NCBI RefSeq assembly: GCF_902706095.1
Contig: NZ_CACSJP010000001.1
Span: 62,001-126,000 of the forward strand
Reading direction: 5' to 3'
From: Rhizobium sp. 18065
GTDB taxonomy: Bacteria > Pseudomonadota > Alphaproteobacteria > Rhizobiales > Rhizobiaceae
Length of the DNA stretch: 64,000 nt
The notes under the pieces were generated by a model, which saw only the letters and a program-made list of their open reading frames with translations, searched no databases and was not told the DNA's origin. Position numbers and translations under genes: made by a program. Of the stretch, positions 19,176-28,781 are shown piece after piece. How positions within the stretch are numbered: the stretch's first letter is position 1; each line of letters begins with the position of its first letter.

Positions 19176-19445
19176 TTAGCGGCGAATGCCCAGAGCAGTG
19201 ATGATCTTGCTGTAGCGGGCTTCATCCTTGTTCTTGACATAGTCAAGAAGCGAACGGCGTGTCGAAACCATCGTCAGGAGGCCACGGCGGGAGTGGTTGT
19301 CCTTCTTGTGACCCTTGAAGTGTTCCGTCAGGTTGTTGATCCGCTCGGTCAGGATCGCAACCTGGACTTCCGGAGAACCGGTATCGCCTTCGTTGATCGC
19401 GTATTCCTTGATGAGGGCAGCCTTGCGTTCTGCAGTAATCGACAT
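19176..19445 (-). CDS. rpsO: 30S ribosomal protein S15
   Basis: The protein has 89 residues, full length for S15, which binds the central domain of 16S rRNA early in 30S assembly. The typical sequence [20 protein letters not shown] and [16 protein letters not shown] is intact. The start at 19445 has agaaagg eight bases upstream. It lies between truB and pnp on the same strand, the common truB-rpsO-pnp order. Confidence 0.98.
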   Translation of the reverse strand: MSITAERKAALIKEYAINEGDTGSPEVQVAILTERINNLTEHFKGHKKDNHSRRGLLTMVSTRRSLLDYVKNKDEARYSKIITALGIRR

Positions 19446-19597
19446 CGTAAATCCTTTCTAGAATTTATGAGAAAAAGGTCGCCAAAGGCCGAGATGTCGT
19501 TCAGCAATGGCCATGAATGCAGGCGCAACAGCGCCAGCTGGTGCCGCCTATACTCCATTCCCCTTGGAAAGGGAAGAGCGGACGTTTTCCGGTGATT

Positions 19598-20527
19598 TCA
19601 GTTGAACACGCGTCGCGGATGAAACTCGCCGCCGGCAATCTCGCCGATTGCAATCAGCTTGCTTCCCGAAAGCGCGACGGCCTCCGGTTCGGCAACGGGA
19701 GCATCGCGGCCCCGCACGATGATCGGATTGCCCATGCGCAGCCGATGGGCCTGATCCTCGGTGATGCGGATCTGCGGCAGGGCGGAAAGCGCCTCGCTTG
19801 TATCGACGATGAAGGCATCGAGTGCCTCGAGCCGGGCGTCGCGGTCCTCGATGGCTTCAAGTGCAACGAGCTCGGCAAGCGGCACCATCGTCTCTTCGGC
19901 AAACGGTGCGACAAACGAGCGTCGCAGGCTCGAAATATGGCCGTAGCAGCCAAGGTCACGTCCGAGATCGCGGGCGATCGACCGCACATAGGTGCCCTTG
20001 CCGCATTCCACTTCGAAATGCGCCTTGTCGGTTTCCACGTTCAGCAGGGTCAGGCGGAAAACCTCCACCTCGCGTGACGGGATTTCGACGGTCTCGCCTT
20101 CGCGGGCAAGGTCATAAGCCCGTTCGCCGGCGATCTTGATGGCGGAAAACTGCGGCGGGATCTGGTTGATCACGCCGGTATAGTTCGGCAGCAAGGCGCG
20201 GATGTCGTCTTCGCTCGGTCGCTTGTCGGAGGTCTGTGTGGCCTCGCCTTCAAGATCGTCCGTCGAGCGTTCCTCGCCCCAGGTCACGGTGAATTCGTAG
20301 ATCTTGCGGCCATCCATCACATAGGGAACCGTCTTGGTCGCATCGCCAAGCGCGATCGGCAGCATGCCGGAGGCGAGCGGATCGAGCGTACCGGCATGGC
20401 CGGCCTTCTGGGCGTTGAACAACCACTTGATCTTGCCGACGGCTTCGGTCGAGCCGAAATCCACGGGCTTGTCGAGAATGAGCCAGCCCGAAATCGGGCG
20501 GCCCTTGGGCTTTCTGGGTTTGGACAT
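19598..20527 (-). CDS. truB: tRNA pseudouridine-55 synthase
   Basis: Makes pseudouridine 55 in the T loop of tRNAs. The protein has 309 residues. The catalytic motif [13 protein letters not shown] gives Asp49, and the second conserved block [12 protein letters not shown] is present, followed by a C-terminal PUA-like extension. It follows rbfA by six bases, so the two are in one operon with infB. Confidence 0.96.
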   Translation of the reverse strand: MSKPRKPKGRPISGWLILDKPVDFGSTEAVGKIKWLFNAQKAGHAGTLDPLASGMLPIALGDATKTVPYVMDGRKIYEFTVTWGEERSTDDLEGEATQTSDKRPSEDDIRALLPNYTGVINQIPPQFSAIKIAGERAYDLAREGETVEIPSREVEVFRLTLLNVETDKAHFEVECGKGTYVRSIARDLGRDLGCYGHISSLRRSFVAPFAEETMVPLAELVALEAIEDRDARLEALDAFIVDTSEALSALPQIRITEDQAHRLRMGNPIIVRGRDAPVAEPEAVALSGSKLIAIGEIAGGEFHPRRVFN

Positions 20528-20533
20528 TGTCTC

Positions 20534-20947
20534 TTATTCTTGTTCGTCGTCTGCGCTGTTGGCGGCGAGGTCACGCTGGACTTCCGGCGATCGCAGCAGC
20601 GCATCGATCTTCTGGTAATTGTCGAAACTGGTATCGTCGCGGAAACGCACCTCGGGCATATGCTTCAACTGGCGAAGCTGGCTGCCGATCCGTCCGCGGA
20701 TGTATTTGGCATGGCGGTTGAGCGCCTCGATGATGCTTGTGTGGTCGCTGACCCCCAGCGGGGCGACAAAGGCCGTCGCGATCCTCAGGTCGGTCGACAT
20801 CCGCACTTCCGAAATGGAAATGACCGTGCGTTCGATCAGGTCGTCGCGCACATCTCCGCGCTGCAGGACCTGGGTAATGGCGGCGCGCACCTGCTCGCCG
20901 ACGCGCAGCATGCGCTGCGTGGGAGCTGAAGAGTTTGCTTTGCTCAT
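20534..20947 (-). CDS. rbfA: Ribosome-binding factor A
   Basis: A 137-residue KH-fold protein that binds 30S subunits and helps mature the 16S rRNA 5' end. The family blocks [17 protein letters not shown] and [17 protein letters not shown] are present. I start at ATG 20947 (MSKANSS); the upstream open frame crosses the intergenic hairpin region and is not homologous. It is separated from infB by 179 bases, an unusually long gap for this operon, which contains a GC-rich hairpin. Confidence 0.95.
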   Translation of the reverse strand: MSKANSSAPTQRMLRVGEQVRAAITQVLQRGDVRDDLIERTVISISEVRMSTDLRIATAFVAPLGVSDHTSIIEALNRHAKYIRGRIGSQLRQLKHMPEVRFRDDTSFDNYQKIDALLRSPEVQRDLAANSADDEQE

Positions 20948-21077
20948 GGTCGTTTGCCTTTTCGCATTCAATGGGGTCCGAAGATCCGGTTTTCCCAGTC
21001 GCAATGCATCCGTTGGGAGAAGATAAGATCGGCTGCAACAGCCGTTGCAGACCAATGTCCGCATTCAAATAAAGCGA

Positions 21078-21095
21078 GCGCCGGAAACCCGGCGC
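21078..21095 (-). terminator. GC-rich hairpin between infB and rbfA
   Basis: A 7-bp perfect stem (21078-21084 with 21089-21095), read on the minus strand, is followed by TCGCTTTATTTG. The poor T-run makes this a weak terminator or an RNA-processing or stability element inside the operon. Confidence 0.45.
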
Positions 21096-21126
21096 CCGTT
21101 CTCTATTTCTGTCCGCAGGCTCTGGA

Positions 21127-23838
21127 TCAGAGCGTACGGGTGATATGCTCCACGCGGAAGCACTCGATCGTGTCGCCGGCACGGATGTCTTCGTAGTTCT
21201 CGAAGGCCATACCGCATTCCTGGCCCATCGGCACTTCGGCAACTTCGTCCTTGAAGCGCTTGAGCGTCTTGAGCTTGCCTTCGTGGATGACGACGTTGTC
21301 GCGCACCAGGCGCACGCCGGCACCACGTTCGACCTTGCCTTCGACGACGCGGCAACCCGCGACCTTGCCGGTCTTGGTGATGTTGAACACTTCCAGGATT
21401 TCGGCATTGCCGAGGAAGGTTTCGCGACGTTCCGGAGACAGGAGGCCCGACATCGCTGCCTTCACGTCATCCACCAGATCGTAGATGATGTTGTAGTAGC
21501 GGATTTCGGAGCCGGCTCGTTCGGCCGCCGCACGTGCCTGGACATTGGCGCGAACGTTGAAGCCGATGATGGCAGCGTTGGAAGCTTCGGCAAGGGCGAT
21601 ATCGGACTCGGTGATACCACCGGCGCCCGAATGCACGATGCGTGCCCGGACTTCGTCCGTGCCCAGCTTGTCGAGTGCGCCGATGATGGCTTCGATCGAG
21701 CCCTGCACGTCGCCCTTGATGACCAGCGGGAATTCCTTGAAGCCGGTATTCTGCAGCTGGGTCATCATCTGTTCCAGCGAACCGCGCTGACCGGACTGGC
21801 GGGCAGCGGCCTTGTCGCGGGCCAGACGCTGACGATACTCGGAAATTTCGCGAGCACGGGCTTCATTCTCGACAACGGCGAACTTGTCGCCGGCAGCAGG
21901 CGTACCCGACAGGCCGAGAACTTCGACCGGCATGGCCGGACCGGCTTCCTTGACATGCGCGCCCTGGTCGTTGACCAGCGCACGAACACGGCCCCACTGA
22001 TCGCCGGCGACGATGATCTGGCCCGGGCGAAGCGTGCCCTTCTGGACCAGAACCGTTGCCACCGAGCCGCGACCGCGGTCGAGCTGGGCTTCGATGACCG
22101 TACCTTCGGCAGTCCGGCTCGGATCCGCCTTCAGGTCGAGGATTTCGGCCTGAAGAAGCACGGCTTCCAGCAGTTTGTCGAGGTTCAGCTTGTTCTTCGC
22201 CGAAACTTCGACGTCGAGCACTTCACCGCCCATGGATTCGACGAACACTTCGTGCTGCAGAAGCTGCTGACGGACCTTGTCCGGATTGGCTTCATGCTTG
22301 TCGATCTTGTTGATCGCCACGATGATCGGCACGCCGGCAGCCTTTGCGTGGCTGATGGATTCGATCGTCTGCGGCATCACGCTGTCGTCGGCAGCAACCA
22401 CCAGGATGGCGATGTCGGTAGCCTGCGCACCACGGGCACGCATCGCAGTGAATGCGGCGTGGCCGGGCGTGTCGATGAAGGTGATCTTCTGCCCGTTCTG
22501 TTCAACCTGATAGGCACCGATATGCTGGGTAATGCCACCGGCTTCGCCAGATACGACGCTGGTCTTGCGGATGGCGTCGAGCAGCGAGGTCTTGCCGTGG
22601 TCGACGTGACCCATGATGGTCACGACCGGCGGACGCGATACCATTTCGCCTTCGTCGTCCTTCATGTTGAAGATGCCTTCTTCAACGTCGGATTCCGAAA
22701 CGCGCTTGACGGTATGGCCGAATTCGGTGGCGATCAGTTCAGCAAGGTCGGCGTCGATGACGTCGCCCGGCTTCATCATCTGGCCTTCCTTCATCAGGTA
22801 CTTGATCACGTCGACGGCGCGTTCGGACATGCGCTGCGACAGTTCCTGAATGGTGATGGTTTCCGGCAGGATGACCTCGCGCATGACCTTTTCGCGCGTT
22901 TCCTGCATCTGGCTGCGGCGGAACTTCTCCTGGCGGCGACGGGTCGCAGCCATCGAACGGCCACGTGCATTGCCATCGTCGTCCGTGCCGACCGTGGTAA
23001 CAGTCAGCTTGCCGCGGCGACGATCTTCCTCGGCCTTCGGACGGGCAGGGACCTTGGCCGGAGCCGGAGCGACGACTTTGCCGCGACCTGGGATGACGCG
23101 AGCCGGGGCACGATCTTCTTCCTCGTCGGAGGCCTTGCGGCCACGCACGAAGCCCGCAGGTGTCGGAGCGGCCGGTGCAGCCGGACGGGTTTCGCCGGCG
23201 GGACGACCAGGTGCCGCAGACGAGGCGACAGCGGCCGGAGCCACGTCAACCGGTGCTTCTGGCTGCGGTTCAGGCTGCGGTTCGGCGGCCCGGCGGGCGG
23301 CCTCTTCTGCTGCCACGATTGCTGCTGCCTCGGCTTCCCGCTGACGGCGCGCTTCATCTTCGGCGCGACGCTTGGCGTCCTCGATATCACGTGCCTGCGC
23401 TTCTACCAGCGCGCGACGGCGTGCTTCCATCTCGCCGGCCGACAGGTCATGCAATACCGCGCCGCGCGGACGTTCCGGCTGGCGGTTCTGCTGCGGGCGC
23501 TCGGGCTGGCGGTTGTTGTTCTGTTGCTGAGCCGGGCGCTGCTGCTGCGGAGCCGGCTGCTGAACGCGCGGAGCGGGCGTCGGCGCGGGCGCAGCTGCCA
23601 CCGGCCGCGGCGGCTGTGCTACAACCACAGGCGCGACGGGTTCAGGCGCCTTGACGGGCGTAATTGGTGGTTTTTCATCTTGAGGGCGCGTCGGGCGCCG
23701 CTTCACGGTTTCGACGACGACCGACTTCGTGCGGCCGCGCCCCATGTCCTGGCGTACGGTGCCCTGGCTCATCCCCGATGGTTTCAAGGTGAGTGTCTTC
23801 TTCACGCCGATGGTCTTGTCGTCTTTGTTGTCGGTCAT
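21127..23838 (-). CDS. infB: Translation initiation factor IF-2
   Basis: GTPase that places fMet-tRNA on the 30S subunit. The protein has 903 residues. The first 300 are low-complexity (Pro, Ala, Gln, Arg; a Gln/Pro-rich run near residues 90-125), typical of long alphaproteobacterial IF-2. An IF2_N segment ([20 protein letters not shown]) follows, then the G domain with [12 protein letters not shown] near residue 410, DTPGHAAF and NKID, then domains II-IV. The start at 23838 (MTDNKDDKT) has gaaggaac upstream. Central gene of the minus-strand rimP-nusA-ylxR-infB cluster. Confidence 0.97.
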   Translation of the reverse strand: MTDNKDDKTIGVKKTLTLKPSGMSQGTVRQDMGRGRTKSVVVETVKRRPTRPQDEKPPITPVKAPEPVAPVVVAQPPRPVAAAPAPTPAPRVQQPAPQQQRPAQQQNNNRQPERPQQNRQPERPRGAVLHDLSAGEMEARRRALVEAQARDIEDAKRRAEDEARRQREAEAAAIVAAEEAARRAAEPQPEPQPEAPVDVAPAAVASSAAPGRPAGETRPAAPAAPTPAGFVRGRKASDEEEDRAPARVIPGRGKVVAPAPAKVPARPKAEEDRRRGKLTVTTVGTDDDGNARGRSMAATRRRQEKFRRSQMQETREKVMREVILPETITIQELSQRMSERAVDVIKYLMKEGQMMKPGDVIDADLAELIATEFGHTVKRVSESDVEEGIFNMKDDEGEMVSRPPVVTIMGHVDHGKTSLLDAIRKTSVVSGEAGGITQHIGAYQVEQNGQKITFIDTPGHAAFTAMRARGAQATDIAILVVAADDSVMPQTIESISHAKAAGVPIIVAINKIDKHEANPDKVRQQLLQHEVFVESMGGEVLDVEVSAKNKLNLDKLLEAVLLQAEILDLKADPSRTAEGTVIEAQLDRGRGSVATVLVQKGTLRPGQIIVAGDQWGRVRALVNDQGAHVKEAGPAMPVEVLGLSGTPAAGDKFAVVENEARAREISEYRQRLARDKAAARQSGQRGSLEQMMTQLQNTGFKEFPLVIKGDVQGSIEAIIGALDKLGTDEVRARIVHSGAGGITESDIALAEASNAAIIGFNVRANVQARAAAERAGSEIRYYNIIYDLVDDVKAAMSGLLSPERRETFLGNAEILEVFNITKTGKVAGCRVVEGKVERGAGVRLVRDNVVIHEGKLKTLKRFKDEVAEVPMGQECGMAFENYEDIRAGDTIECFRVEHITRTL

Positions 23839-23939
23839 TCCGTTCCCGTTCCTTCGAGCGAGGCCGGATGCCGAGCATCAGACCACGCCGTTCACATACT
23901 GTCCTAAACCACGGAGGTCGGCCTTGGCCGATGACCGCG

Positions 23940-24623
23940 TCATTGTGGTCTCGGGCCAGTGCTCAACCTGCGAGGCGCTTGGCCTCGATAGGTTTCGAGC
24001 AGAGTTGCGCGCTTCACTACACCTTCACCCGCCTGCCCTGCAAGCGCTGCGGCATGGATAAACGCATTCTGGCCCATCAGTTCGTCCATTTCATTCCCGG
24101 ACAGAAGCTGGAACGAAGGGATCTCCGCGTCAGTTTCCATTCCGAGATGCCGGGCCTTTCGGGCCTGGTCGATCTTTCGAATTCCGTCCGCAGCGGCGTC
24201 CGTTGAATGGAACACCGCAAGCGCTTCCCCGCTGCGAACAGCGAGTTCGACCTTGGCAGATCCGATGATGAACTGCCCCGCCTTGCGGGCCAGGTTCATC
24301 ATTCCCGTCAGTTGACCGGCAAGAAGCCTGTCAACCATGGCACCAAGGTCGGGATCCGCCTTGACGTCTTTCTTGAGTGCCCTGGCGAAGAGTTTCTTCG
24401 CCACAGCCTTTTCGACAGCCTCACGGCTCGGTGTTACCCAGCAGCCCCGACCGGGAAGCGTGCGCTTCAGGTCGGGAACGATCGAGCCGTCTGGCCCGGC
24501 GACGAAGCGAAGCAACGTCTCCGGGGAACCGCTCTCGCGGGTGACGATGCACATGCGTCCATTCACGTCGCTGGGGTCGAAGTCATCTTCGTCCTGCACA
24601 GTGTCCGGAGACTGGGCGGTCAT
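23940..24623 (-). CDS. YlxR (DUF448) RNA-binding protein with L7Ae-like C-terminal half
   Basis: A 227-residue two-domain protein. Residues 20-100 match YlxR (RMCIVTRESGSPETLLRFV, PGRGCWVTPSREAV). Residues about 110-200 resemble an L7Ae-type fold (GMMNLARKAGQFIIGSAKVE). Both halves bind RNA in known homologues. In firmicutes YlxR and YlxQ are separate proteins coded between nusA and infB; here they are fused. The ATG at 24623 overlaps the nusA stop by one base (TGATG), indicating coupled translation. Possible roles are RNase P modulation or ribosome assembly. Confidence 0.9.
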   Translation of the reverse strand: MTAQSPDTVQDEDDFDPSDVNGRMCIVTRESGSPETLLRFVAGPDGSIVPDLKRTLPGRGCWVTPSREAVEKAVAKKLFARALKKDVKADPDLGAMVDRLLAGQLTGMMNLARKAGQFIIGSAKVELAVRSGEALAVFHSTDAAADGIRKIDQARKARHLGMETDAEIPSFQLLSGNEMDELMGQNAFIHAAALAGQAGEGVVKRATLLETYRGQAPRRLSTGPRPQ

Positions 24624-26233
24624 CACGCTTCCTGCTCGGCTTCCGCCTCGCCTTCCACATCGGCTTCGGCTTCAACAGCCAAATCGTCTTCGGTGATCCA
24701 TCCGGCGGAAAGTCGCGCCTGGACGATCATGTTTTCAGCTTCTGCACGGGAAATTTCGAACTTCGAGAACAGGCCCTCGAACTTCTTGGTTTCGCCATTC
24801 TTGCGTTCGCTCCAGCCCACCAGGTCGTCGGCGGCGCAGCCTGCAAAGTCTTCGATCGTCTTGATGCCGTCTTCGCCAAGCGCGACCATCATCTGCGAGG
24901 TCATGCCGTTGATCTCGCGCAGTTCGTCGGCAACGCCGAGTTCCTTACGCTTGGCATCTCTCTCTGCTTCGATCTTCTCGATATATTCACGAGCGCGGGT
25001 CTGGATTTCTTCAGCCGTATCGTCGTCAAAACCATCGATCGAGGCAATTTCGTCCAGTTCGACGTAAGCCAGTTCCTCGACGGCGGCGAAGCCTTCCGAG
25101 GCCAGAACCTGCCCGACCATTTCGTCGACGTCGAGGGCGTCCATGAACAGGTTGGTACGTTCGTTGAATTCCTTCTGACGGCGCTCGGATTCTTCCGCTT
25201 CCGTCATGATGTCGATATCCCAGCCGGTCAGCTGCGAGGCCAGGCGAACGTTCTGGCCGCGACGGCCGATGGCCAGCGACAGCTGCTCGTCCGGAACCAC
25301 GACCTCGATGCGTTCTGCATCTTCGTCGAGAACGACCTTGGCGACTTCCGCCGGCTGCAGGGCGTTGACGATGAAGGAAGCCGGATCCTGGGACCACGGA
25401 ATGATATCGATCTTTTCGCCCTGGAGTTCGCCTACAACGGCCTGGACGCGGCTACCGCGCATACCGACGCAGGCCCCGACCGGATCGATCGACGAGTCGT
25501 TCGAGATGACGGCGATCTTGGCGCGCGAACCCGGGTCACGGGCGACTGACTTGATCTGGATGATGCCGTCGTAGATTTCCGGCACTTCCATGGTGAACAG
25601 CTTCACCATGAACTGCGGATGGGTACGCGACAGGAAGATCTGCGGGCCGCGCTGCTCGCGACGCACGTCGTAGACATAGGCGCGCACGCGGTCGCCGTAG
25701 CGGAAGGCTTCGCGCGGGATCATCTCGTCGCGACGGATGATACCTTCGCCGCGGCCGAGGTCAACGATGACGTTGCCGTATTCGACACGCTTGACGGTGC
25801 CGTTGACGATCTCGCCCATGCGGTCCTTGAATTCGTCATACTGGCGGTCACGCTCGGCTTCGCGCACTTTCTGCACGATGACCTGCTTGGCCGACTGCGC
25901 CGCAATACGACCGAAATCCATCGGCGGCAGCGGATCGGCGATGTAGTCGCCAAGCTTCGCATCGACATTGCGGTCGCGCGCCAGTTCCAGAGCGATCTGC
26001 GTGGCATAGTCCTCGACCTTCTCGACGACTTCCAGCAGACGCTGCAGGCGGATTTCGCCGGTCTTGGAATTGATGTCGGCGCGGATGTTGGTCTCGGTGC
26101 CGTAACGCGAACGGGCAGCCTTCTGGATCGCGTCGGCCATGGCGGCGAGCACGATTTCGCGGTCGATCACCTTTTCGCGGGCAACAGCATCTGCGATCTG
26201 CAAGAGCTCGAGCCGGTTAGCACTGACTGCCAT
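24623..26233 (-). CDS. nusA: Transcription termination/antitermination factor NusA
   Basis: Binds RNA polymerase and nascent RNA to control pausing, termination and antitermination. The protein has 536 residues: N-terminal polymerase-binding domain (1-125), S1 ([20 protein letters not shown], about 135-200), KH1 and KH2 ([38 protein letters not shown]), and a C-terminal pair of helix-hairpin-helix repeats ending in an acidic tail. The start at 26233 has ggagacc upstream. It lies 57 bases after rimP. Confidence 0.97.
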   Translation of the reverse strand: MAVSANRLELLQIADAVAREKVIDREIVLAAMADAIQKAARSRYGTETNIRADINSKTGEIRLQRLLEVVEKVEDYATQIALELARDRNVDAKLGDYIADPLPPMDFGRIAAQSAKQVIVQKVREAERDRQYDEFKDRMGEIVNGTVKRVEYGNVIVDLGRGEGIIRRDEMIPREAFRYGDRVRAYVYDVRREQRGPQIFLSRTHPQFMVKLFTMEVPEIYDGIIQIKSVARDPGSRAKIAVISNDSSIDPVGACVGMRGSRVQAVVGELQGEKIDIIPWSQDPASFIVNALQPAEVAKVVLDEDAERIEVVVPDEQLSLAIGRRGQNVRLASQLTGWDIDIMTEAEESERRQKEFNERTNLFMDALDVDEMVGQVLASEGFAAVEELAYVELDEIASIDGFDDDTAEEIQTRAREYIEKIEAERDAKRKELGVADELREINGMTSQMMVALGEDGIKTIEDFAGCAADDLVGWSERKNGETKKFEGLFSKFEISRAEAENMIVQARLSAGWITEDDLAVEAEADVEGEAEAEQEA

Positions 26234-26290
26234 TGTCTTAGGTCTCCGTCTTCATGCCTGGGCATCTGCCGCTAGGCTATCTGTCAAACG

Positions 26291-26902
26291 TTATGCGTCT
26301 TCGCTGTCGTCTTCGTCATTCTGGTTGGCGGCTTGCGCCTTTGCCAACTTGTCTGCACGAAGCGCGTCACGGACCAGTTCATCCGTCAAAATGAGCTTGG
26401 CTTCTGCCAAGGTGCTGAACGGGATGACCAGCCGCGGCTCTTCGCCATAGGCCAGCTGATCGCGCTCAAGCGTGAAGCCATCGGCGTCCACGGCAACGAT
26501 CTTGCCGCGGAAGCGCTTGCGATTGTCGACGAGAATAGACGTCTCGCACTTCACCAGATTGCCCTGCCAGCGAACAAAATCGGACTTGCGCACCATCGGC
26601 CGGTCGATCCCAGGGGACGAGACTTCCAGATGATATTCCCTGTCGACCGGATCTTCGACGTCGAGCACCGGCGAGATCGCCATGGATACGGCTTCGCAAT
26701 CCTCGACGGTCATTGTCCCGTCGTTGCGTTCGGCCATGACCTGCAGCGTGAGCCCGTTCTGGTTCATCATCCGCACGCGGACGAGCTTGAAATCCATCGC
26801 CACGAGCACAGGCTCGATGATCTCTGCGATACGACGGTCTAGGCCCGTCTCAATGATAATCCGTGCTTCGCCCGGTTCAGGCTGCGGCATGTTATCGGAC
26901 AA
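26291..26902 (-). CDS. rimP: Ribosome maturation factor RimP
   Basis: Needed for 30S maturation. The protein has 203 residues. The N-terminal domain includes [21 protein letters not shown] and the family signature [16 protein letters not shown], followed by the SH3-like C-terminal domain ([18 protein letters not shown]) and a charged tail. First gene of the rimP-nusA-ylxR-infB-rbfA-truB cluster. A terminator-like hairpin lies 33 bases upstream of its start codon, so read-through there could set expression of the whole cluster. Confidence 0.95.
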   Translation of the reverse strand: MSDNMPQPEPGEARIIIETGLDRRIAEIIEPVLVAMDFKLVRVRMMNQNGLTLQVMAERNDGTMTVEDCEAVSMAISPVLDVEDPVDREYHLEVSSPGIDRPMVRKSDFVRWQGNLVKCETSILVDNRKRFRGKIVAVDADGFTLERDQLAYGEEPRLVIPFSTLAEAKLILTDELVRDALRADKLAKAQAANQNDEDDSEDA

Positions 26903-26934
26903 TCGTCATACTCCCGATTGGATGCGATCGCCAA

Positions 26935-26966
26935 TAAAAAAGAGCGGGTCCTTGCGGTCCCACTCT
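26935..26966 (-). terminator. Terminator-like hairpin in the rimP leader
   Basis: Read on the minus strand, AGAGTGGG-A-CC and GG-A-CCCGCTCT pair around a GCAA (GNRA) tetraloop, followed at once by T6ATT. This is a good intrinsic terminator, yet no gene lies upstream on this strand: the next gene, at 27144, is on the plus strand. It is therefore either an attenuator of the rimP operon or the 3' end of a short leader RNA. Confidence 0.75.
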
Positions 26967-27143
26967 CCATCGGTCGATCAAGAATTTGAATGCCATATAC
27001 GCTGCCTTGCCCCCAAATGCAAGCTTTTCGCTTCGAGCCTAAAACAAACTTGCCATTGAGGGCTTGACCGTTGCAAGGTGTGCCGCTGGCTGGCGTGCTT
27101 CGCCAATTCCGTTCCTGGACAAGCCAATCGACGAGTAAGCTCT

Positions 27144-28772
27144 GTGCCCGACAGCCGATCTCCGCTATCTCCCCTTGCAAACGAGTTCTATCGGCGGATC
27201 TGGTTCGCCAGCATGGCGTCCAATCTTGGCGGGCTGATTCAAGGGGTTGGCGCCGCCTGGATGATGGCATCCATCTCCAGCTCCGAAAACATGGTGGCGC
27301 TCGTCCAGGCGTCCAATACCGGACCGATCATGCTGTTCTCGCTGGTCGCCGGCGCCATCGCCGACAGCTTCGACCGTCGCCGAGTGATGATCGCTTCGCA
27401 GCTCTTCATGGTCACTATTTCGGCCTTGCTGGCGCTGTTTGCCTATCTCGATCTGATCACGCCCTGGGCGCTTCTGGCCTTCACCTTCCTGATCGGCTGT
27501 GGCACGGCGCTCAACAATCCCTCCTGGCAGGCCTCGGTCGGCGACATGGTGCCGCGCGCCGATCTGCCGGCAGCTGTCTCGCTCAACAGCATGGGCTTCA
27601 ATATCACCCGCAGCGTCGGTCCGGCCATCGGCGGCCTGATCGTGGCTGCGGCAGGCGCCGCGGCAGCGTTCGCGGCCAATACGCTCAGCTATTTTGCCAT
27701 TCTTTATGCGCTGTTCCGCTGGAAGCCCGACTACCCGCAGGCCACGTTGCCGCGCGAACAGCTCGGCCCGGCGATCTGGGCCGGTCTTCGTTATGTTGCC
27801 ATGTCGCCCAATCTCGGCAAGGTTCTGTTTCGTGGATTTGTTTTCGGCCTGACGGCAACATCGATACTCTCGCTTCTGCCGATCGTGGCAAGAGACCAGC
27901 TGGCCGGCGGGCCGCTGGTTTATGGCGGTCTTCTGGGTGCCTTCGGTGTAGGTGCCATCCTCGGTGCAATCTACAATCAGCGCCTGCGCGACATCCTGTC
28001 GAGCGAGGACATCGTGCGCGCCTCCTTTGCCGGCTTTGCGCTGGCAACGGTCGTCACCGGTGTCAGCAACTCGATCTGGATGGCGGGCGCCGCATTGATG
28101 ATTGCGGGTGCCTGTTGGGTATTGGCTTTGTCCCTGTTCAACACGGTGGTGCAGCTCTCGACGCCGCGCTGGGTGGTTGGTCGGGCGCTGTCTCTGTATC
28201 AGACGGCTACCTTCGGCGGCATGGCAACCGGCAGCTGGCTGTGGGGTAGTATCGCCGAAAATTCGGGGTCCGGACACGCGCTCGTTGCCTCCGGCGCATT
28301 GATGATGGTCGGCGTGGCGATCGGGTTTGTCCTGCCGATGCCGGCCTTCTCCACCCTCGATCTCGATCCCCTCAACCGCTTCAACGAACCGGCGCTGAAA
28401 CTGGACATACGACCGCGCAGCGGGCCGATCGTCATCCAGATCGACTTCGAGATCGATGATGCCGATGTCCCGGAATTTCTGCGCATCATGGTCGAACGCC
28501 GTCGCATCCGTCTGCGCGACGGTGCACGCAACTGGACGCTGATGCGTGATCTTGAGAAGCCTGAGATCTGGACGGAAACCTATCATGTCCCGACTTGGGT
28601 CGATTACGTCCGCCACAACCAGCGCCGCACCAAGGCCGACGCGGAGATCACCGATCGGCTGGTCGAACTGCATCGCGGACCAACCAGCCCGCATGTGCAT
28701 CGGATGATCGAACGGCAGGCGATCCCGCCGGCGGATGATGTATTCCACCAGCCGCCTATCGATCATCCTTGA
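27144..28772 (+). CDS. MFS exporter (EntS-like, MFS_3) with extra C-terminal domain
   Basis: About 542 residues. The first 420 form a 12-helix major facilitator resembling the enterobactin exporter family; the loop between helices 2 and 3 has GAIADSFDRRRVMIASQL. The last 130 residues are soluble and cytoplasmic (VIQIDFEIDDADVPEFLRIM, then WTLMRDLEKPEIWTETYHVP), resembling a ferredoxin-like or ABM-type fold. The substrate is unknown; homologues export siderophores or drugs. The GTG start at 27144 is chosen by fit to homologues; the open frame extends to 27078. Confidence 0.87.
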   Translation: MPDSRSPLSPLANEFYRRIWFASMASNLGGLIQGVGAAWMMASISSSENMVALVQASNTGPIMLFSLVAGAIADSFDRRRVMIASQLFMVTISALLALFAYLDLITPWALLAFTFLIGCGTALNNPSWQASVGDMVPRADLPAAVSLNSMGFNITRSVGPAIGGLIVAAAGAAAAFAANTLSYFAILYALFRWKPDYPQATLPREQLGPAIWAGLRYVAMSPNLGKVLFRGFVFGLTATSILSLLPIVARDQLAGGPLVYGGLLGAFGVGAILGAIYNQRLRDILSSEDIVRASFAGFALATVVTGVSNSIWMAGAALMIAGACWVLALSLFNTVVQLSTPRWVVGRALSLYQTATFGGMATGSWLWGSIAENSGSGHALVASGALMMVGVAIGFVLPMPAFSTLDLDPLNRFNEPALKLDIRPRSGPIVIQIDFEIDDADVPEFLRIMVERRRIRLRDGARNWTLMRDLEKPEIWTETYHVPTWVDYVRHNQRRTKADAEITDRLVELHRGPTSPHVHRMIERQAIPPADDVFHQPPIDHP

Positions 28773-28781
28773 TCTGTACGG

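Noticed and set aside
23460..23620. CTGCTGC-type low-complexity repeat
   Set aside because: It codes for the Gln/Pro/Ala-rich N-terminal region of IF-2, typical of alphaproteobacteria.
21145..23907. A 920-codon open frame antisense to infB, and similar long antisense frames at 47595-49766, 56516-58666, 61820-63346 and 27165-28766
   Set aside because: Each mirrors a certain gene (infB, dnaK, polA, phnE2, the MFS gene) in the frame where high GC at third positions removes stops. Their proteins show no domain and odd composition.
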